A stretch of DNA of 7,661 bases from positions 10,396 through 18,056 of the forward strand of contig CAJUDT010000052.1 in NCBI GenBank assembly GCA_910585415.1. The letters are read 5' to 3'. This stretch comes from an uncultured Flavonifractor sp. Lineage in GTDB: Bacteria > Bacillota > Clostridia > Oscillospirales > Oscillospiraceae. Within the stretch, counting starts at the first letter, position 1. Each line of letters begins with the position of its first letter. Below are positions 4,034 through 7,661 of this stretch, one piece after another. The position numbers and the translations under genes were made by a program. The notes beneath the pieces are model-generated. The model searched no databases, was not told the origin of the DNA, and worked only from the letters and a program-made list of their open reading frames with translations.

Positions 4034-6627
4034 GAGTGGAGGAGCAGACAGGCAGATATCTCCTGCTGGCTGTCATCACTACAGTTTTCAGCATTATGCT
4101 GAGTCTGATTATCGTTGCCCTGTCTTGGGAGTTCTGGATGGTCCCGCTGATTGCGGCAGGCTGTTTCAGCGCGTGGTTTTTGCACATTGCGCGGATTGGC
4201 TCGGATATGCTTTACGAAAATCTGTGCGCCGGTCTGCTGCTGACGGAGTTTTTCTTTTTCGGGGTACACAGGGACAGCCTCTTTGACATCCCGACGGTGG
4301 CCTGTATCCTGGTCCTTGCCCTGTTTATGCTCAACCGAAAATGGCTCCTGCATATTATAGAGGCTCTGTACCTGCTGGGGCTGCTTTACCATGGACTGAT
4401 TCTGCATACCATTTCCTATGAGATGGATCACCATGAGCTGCTCCGCCTGGGGCTGGGGGCGATTGTGGTCTTTGGCGCGACGGCCCTCGCACGGTACTGG
4501 ATCAACAAGCGGGACGCCCAGCGGAAGCGGTATGAGACGATTTTTACCGAGCTGGAGACTGCGGGAAAACAGAACGCGGTCTTTTTGTCCAATGTGTCCC
4601 ACGAGCTCCGCACGCCGATCAACATGGTCATTGGAATCAGCGAGGTGGCGCTGGGGAGGGAACTTCCCCCGGATATCCGGTCGGATATGACGTCAATCAA
4701 GCTGGCGGGAAAGCGCCTGTCCAACCAGATTAACAATATGCTGGACTACACAGAGATTGTGGAGGGCACACTGACGCCGGCCAAAAAGGAGTATATGATT
4801 ACCTCCGTATTGAACGACGTAATCACCATGACCGCGCTGCAAAGCAACCGCCAGCACCTGGAGATGGTATTTGACATCGACCCAAAGGTGCCCGCGTGTC
4901 TGGTGGGCGATGTGGAGAAAATCTCCCATGTGCTCAAAATCCTGGTGGAAAACTCCATCAAATTTACCGAGGAGGGCGGTATTAACGTCCGCATACGGTG
5001 CCGCCGGGAGAAATACGGCGTCAATCTGATTGTGGATATCCGGGATACCGGCATCGGCATGACCGACGCGCAGATGGTGCAGATGTGCGATGTCTTTTAT
5101 CAGGCGGACTCTGGGAGCAGCCGTCTGGCGGGCGGACTGGGCCTTGGGCTTCCCATCGCACGGGGACTGCTGACCGCGATGGGAGGCTTTATTCATTTTG
5201 ACAGCAAGGAGCAGGAGGGCCTGTATGCCCATATTGTCATACCTCAGGGGGTCGCGGACGAGCGGCCCTGTATTATGGTCAACAACCCGGAGCAGTTCTG
5301 CATCGCCTGCTATTTCAGACCGGACCGGTACACCTGTGACGAGGTCCGGGAATATTACGATGGGCTGATCGTAAATCTGGTGGTGGGGCTTGGAATCGAG
5401 GGCTATCCGACCCATAATTTCGAGGGCCTGCTCAAATTGCAGCGCAGCCACCGCCTGACCCATATCTTTATCACCCAGTCGGTGTATGAAGAGGACCCGG
5501 ATTACTATGAGGATTTGACCGGCGCCTATCGTATCATTGTGATTGCGGAAAAGGAGTTCATTCCGCCCAGTGCCAGCAAGCTGCTGGTCATACATAAGCC
5601 CTTTTCCGCCCTCTCGGTGGCAAACCTGCTCAACGGGGAGAACGGGGAGCGCGGGTTTGCGGAGGACCAGGCTGCGGGACGGAAGCCCTTTGCCTGCGTG
5701 GGCGTCCGGGCCCTGGCTGTGGACGATGAGGAAATGAATCTGGTGGTGGCCAAGGGCGTGCTGGGGAGCTACGGGATTGAGGTGGACACCTGCCTGAGCG
5801 GCCGGGAGGCGGTGAGCCAGTGCCAGTGCGGCAGCAGGACCTATGACATCATTTTCCTGGACCATATGATGCCGGGATTTGACGGGGTGGAGACTCTGAA
5901 AAAAATCCGCGAAATCCAGGATGGGAACTATCAGGACCTGCCCATCATTGCCCTGACCGCCAATACGGTCAGCGGTGCGCGTGAGATGTTCCGCAGTGAA
6001 GGATTTACGGAATTTGTCCCCAAGCCCATCGAGCGCACTGTCCTGGAGCGGGTCCTACGCAAGGTCCTGCCCAAGAGCTGCATTCAGTACAGCGCCCGGC
6101 CCGACGCCCCGGAGCTGCCCTTTGATGAGGCCGGTGCCGCCCCAGAGACGAAGGCGGCTGAGGTCCTGGTTGAGGACCCCAACCCAGCCGAACCCACGAT
6201 TGAGGCCCCGGTGGCCGGCGGCGAGCCGGAGTATGACCTGAGCGGGCTGGGGGCCGAATTTGCCGGAGGACCTCCCATCCCCTATGACCGCCTGGAGGAG
6301 GGCGGCGTCAATACGGAGCTGGGCCTGAACTACTGCGCCGGAGATGAGGATTTTTTCCGGGAAATGCTGCGGATTTTCTGCGCCCAGAGCGGGGAGAAGC
6401 AGGCAGAAATCGTCTCCCTGTACGACAGCGCCAACTGGACGGATTACGCCATCAAGGTCCACGCGCTGAAGAGCACCTCCCTGACCATCGGCGCGGAGGC
6501 CCTCTCCGCCCAGGCCAAGGAACTGGAGCTGGCGGGAAAGCGGGGAGACGTGGATTACATCCGGGCCAACCACGCCGCGCTTATGGAGGCCTATCAGGCC
6601 CTTTGTGCGTGCATTACCGGTGGATAA
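4030..6627 (+). CDS. Membrane hybrid histidine kinase with pseudo-receiver, receiver and HPt domains
   Basis: This is an 865-residue protein. Residues 10-156 form about six membrane spans with short loops, a sensor region I cannot assign to a named family. The HisKA domain (about 180-245) has H191 in SHELRTPIN. The HATPase domain (about 285-405) has N308 in VENSIKFT, G1 DTGIGM (339-344), F356 and G2 GGLGLGL (368-374). Residues 411-536 look like a receiver that lost its acidic pocket and phospho-aspartate but kept HKPF (522-525). A full receiver follows (about 558-680) with D565/D566, D611 in FLDHMMPG, T643 and K665. A Pro/Ala/Glu-rich linker (about 690-750) leads to an HPt domain (about 755-865) with H811 in HALKSTS. 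Such unorthodox kinases run His-Asp-His transfer to a separate receiver; the coupled upstream receiver is the obvious candidate. The start ATG overlaps that gene's stop and has AGGAG (4014-4018) eleven bases upstream. The activating signal is unknown. Confidence 0.93.
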   Translation: MRVEEQTGRYLLLAVITTVFSIMLSLIIVALSWEFWMVPLIAAGCFSAWFLHIARIGSDMLYENLCAGLLLTEFFFFGVHRDSLFDIPTVACILVLALFMLNRKWLLHIIEALYLLGLLYHGLILHTISYEMDHHELLRLGLGAIVVFGATALARYWINKRDAQRKRYETIFTELETAGKQNAVFLSNVSHELRTPINMVIGISEVALGRELPPDIRSDMTSIKLAGKRLSNQINNMLDYTEIVEGTLTPAKKEYMITSVLNDVITMTALQSNRQHLEMVFDIDPKVPACLVGDVEKISHVLKILVENSIKFTEEGGINVRIRCRREKYGVNLIVDIRDTGIGMTDAQMVQMCDVFYQADSGSSRLAGGLGLGLPIARGLLTAMGGFIHFDSKEQEGLYAHIVIPQGVADERPCIMVNNPEQFCIACYFRPDRYTCDEVREYYDGLIVNLVVGLGIEGYPTHNFEGLLKLQRSHRLTHIFITQSVYEEDPDYYEDLTGAYRIIVIAEKEFIPPSASKLLVIHKPFSALSVANLLNGENGERGFAEDQAAGRKPFACVGVRALAVDDEEMNLVVAKGVLGSYGIEVDTCLSGREAVSQCQCGSRTYDIIFLDHMMPGFDGVETLKKIREIQDGNYQDLPIIALTANTVSGAREMFRSEGFTEFVPKPIERTVLERVLRKVLPKSCIQYSARPDAPELPFDEAGAAPETKAAEVLVEDPNPAEPTIEAPVAGGEPEYDLSGLGAEFAGGPPIPYDRLEEGGVNTELGLNYCAGDEDFFREMLRIFCAQSGEKQAEIVSLYDSANWTDYAIKVHALKSTSLTIGAEALSAQAKELELAGKRGDVDYIRANHAALMEAYQALCACITGG

Positions 6628-6672
6628 GGGGGACTCCGGTATCCGTTGAAACATACCATGTTCTGGAAGGGT

Positions 6673-6677
6673 AGAGG
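6673..6677 (+). promoter_or_regulatory. Ribosome binding site for a GTG start
   Basis: AGAGG lies five bases before GTG 6683, with a second purine run GGAAGGG just upstream (6665-6671). An in-frame TGA at 6647-6649 limits how far upstream the gene can begin. The next in-frame ATG (6740) has no comparable site and would remove the residues before the first membrane span. Confidence 0.6.
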
Positions 6678-6682
6678 TTTTC

Positions 6683-7661
6683 GTGATAAAAAAATGGTTT
6701 GAGACGATTACCGATCACAGAATCGGCCTGCGTGAACGCATGTTCCGCATTGTAACAAGCATTTGTATGCTTGCGCTGATCTTTACCTTACCCATGGGCA
6801 GGAGTATTTGGAACATTGCGCTCCTGCTCCTGGGCCTTATTACAATGGGGCTCATTGTAAAGTTCAGCATCCGCAAAAAGCGCATTCAGGCGGGGGCCAC
6901 GGCCATTGCGCTGCTGCTGCTGGTCCTGTTTCCCATCACCTTTTTTTCCGCCGGCGGATTTTACAGCGGTGTGCCGGAGTGGTTTGTCCTCTGCTTTATT
7001 TACGTCTGTATTACTCTGCTGGGAAAGCGCAGAATCATCTTCTTTGGCCTGTGTACTGCGGAAACACTGATTTGCTATGGTATCGCCTATTATTATCCCG
7101 AGCTTGCCAAACCGAATTTTTATAACAATTCCTTTTTCGATTCCGCTTTCTCCATGGTCATGGTCGGTATGCTCACCAGTGTGCTGCTCATGTTCCTGAA
7201 CCGCATGTATGAGGAGGAAAACGCCCTCACCCAACAGCAGAAGAAGGAAATCGAGGAGCTGAACCGGGCGGAGAACCACTTTTTCTCCAGCATGAGCCAC
7301 GAGATTCGCACGCCAATCAATACGATCATTGGACTGAATGAGATTATCCTCCGGGAGGATATTTCCGAGGAGGTGGCGGAGAATGCGCGGAATATCCAGG
7401 GGGCCAGCAAGCTGCTGCTCTCCCTGATTAACGACATTCTGGACATCTCAAAAATCAAGTCCGGAAAAATGGAAATCGTCAACGTCTCCTATGAGACAGG
7501 GGCGCTCTTTTCGGAAATTGTCAACATGATTTGGATTAAGGCCAAGGAAAAGGGGCTGGAGTTCAAGCTCCATGTGGATTCCTCCATCCCCAGTATGCTC
7601 TGCGGGGACGAGGTGCGCATCAAGCAGATTCTCATTAACCTGCTGAACAACGCGGTGAAAT
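6683..7661 (+). CDS. Second membrane sensor histidine kinase, C-terminal part beyond window edge
   Basis: The frame is open from GTG 6683 to the window end, giving 326 codons. Residues 21-172 contain about six membrane spans (roughly 21-37, 43-60, 70-88, 99-113, 117-138, 153-172) with a short FSAGGFYSG segment (88-96) between spans three and four; I have no named family for it. A charged, probably coiled-coil stretch (174-198) leads to HisKA with phospho-acceptor H206 in SMSHEIRTPIN and the second helix ending DILDISKIKSGK (251-262). The HATPase domain begins near 300 and the window stops at the N-box (NLLNNAVK, N323). The gene starts 55 bases after the hybrid kinase with no good promoter between, so it is probably the third gene of the operon. 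H-box and N-box styles match kinases that often continue into receiver domains, but nothing beyond the N-box can be seen. It is not a duplicate of the neighbouring kinase: the membrane regions show no obvious similarity by eye. Confidence 0.92.
   Translation, partial: MIKKWFETITDHRIGLRERMFRIVTSICMLALIFTLPMGRSIWNIALLLLGLITMGLIVKFSIRKKRIQAGATAIALLLLVLFPITFFSAGGFYSGVPEWFVLCFIYVCITLLGKRRIIFFGLCTAETLICYGIAYYYPELAKPNFYNNSFFDSAFSMVMVGMLTSVLLMFLNRMYEEENALTQQQKKEIEELNRAENHFFSSMSHEIRTPINTIIGLNEIILREDISEEVAENARNIQGASKLLLSLINDILDISKIKSGKMEIVNVSYETGALFSEIVNMIWIKAKEKGLEFKLHVDSSIPSMLCGDEVRIKQILINLLNNAVK

Noticed and set aside
4693..5865. Minus-strand open frame of 390 codons opposite the hybrid kinase
   Set aside because: The plus strand encodes ordered kinase and receiver motifs throughout this interval; the antisense product has no recognisable domain.
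6638..6657. Small inverted repeat GGTAT/ATACC between the two kinase genes
   Set aside because: Five pairs around a ten-base loop with no T tract is weak and common by chance; it does not support a terminator separating the kinases.
6658..6702. ATG at 6658 as an upstream start for the second kinase
   Set aside because: It is in a different frame and meets a TGA after 14 codons, so it cannot be the kinase start.

Overview
The window looks like chromosomal DNA from a moderately GC-rich Gram-positive anaerobe of the class Clostridia, most likely a gut Oscillospiraceae-type bacterium. That placement is an inference. It rests on strong purine-rich Shine-Dalgarno sites, sigma-A type promoters with 17-base spacers, a RecD2-type helicase without RecBC, and the style of the multi-domain histidine kinases. 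No RNA gene, CRISPR array, insertion sequence or phage gene was recognised.

Layout. (1) Positions 1506 down to 1, minus strand: the N-terminal 502 codons of a RecD2-like DNA helicase, cut by the window edge, with its own promoter at 1533-1561. (2) Positions 1507-2035: a 529-base divergent intergenic region. Its left part is AT-rich and holds an 11-bp palindrome against the recD2 promoter, an 18-bp terminator-like hairpin, and three copies of a 9-mer that could form competing stems. (3) 2036-3352, plus strand: a GntP-family organic-acid/proton symporter. (4) 3353-3589: a GC-rich non-coding stretch with a strong long hairpin and other pairable segments. (5) 3590-3618: a near-consensus promoter driving a signalling operon. 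The operon contains a stand-alone receiver (3671-4033), a large membrane hybrid histidine kinase overlapping it by four bases (4030-6627), and, after 55 bases, a second membrane histidine kinase (from GTG 6683) that runs off the window.

How the genes may work together. The hybrid kinase carries HisKA, HATPase, a degenerate receiver, an intact receiver and a C-terminal HPt domain, so it has every module needed for His-Asp-His-Asp phosphotransfer. The stand-alone receiver lies upstream in the same operon and is translationally coupled to the kinase, so it is a natural final phosphate acceptor. The second kinase could feed the same relay. No DNA-binding, GGDEF or other output domain is visible, so the output is either beyond the right edge or encoded elsewhere. 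The symporter is separated from the operon by a structured spacer and has no demonstrated link to it; sensing of its substrate by the kinases is only a hypothesis.

The most interesting material is the phosphorelay architecture (especially the degenerate receiver) and the two structured non-coding regions. Nothing here can be declared a new system from sequence alone.
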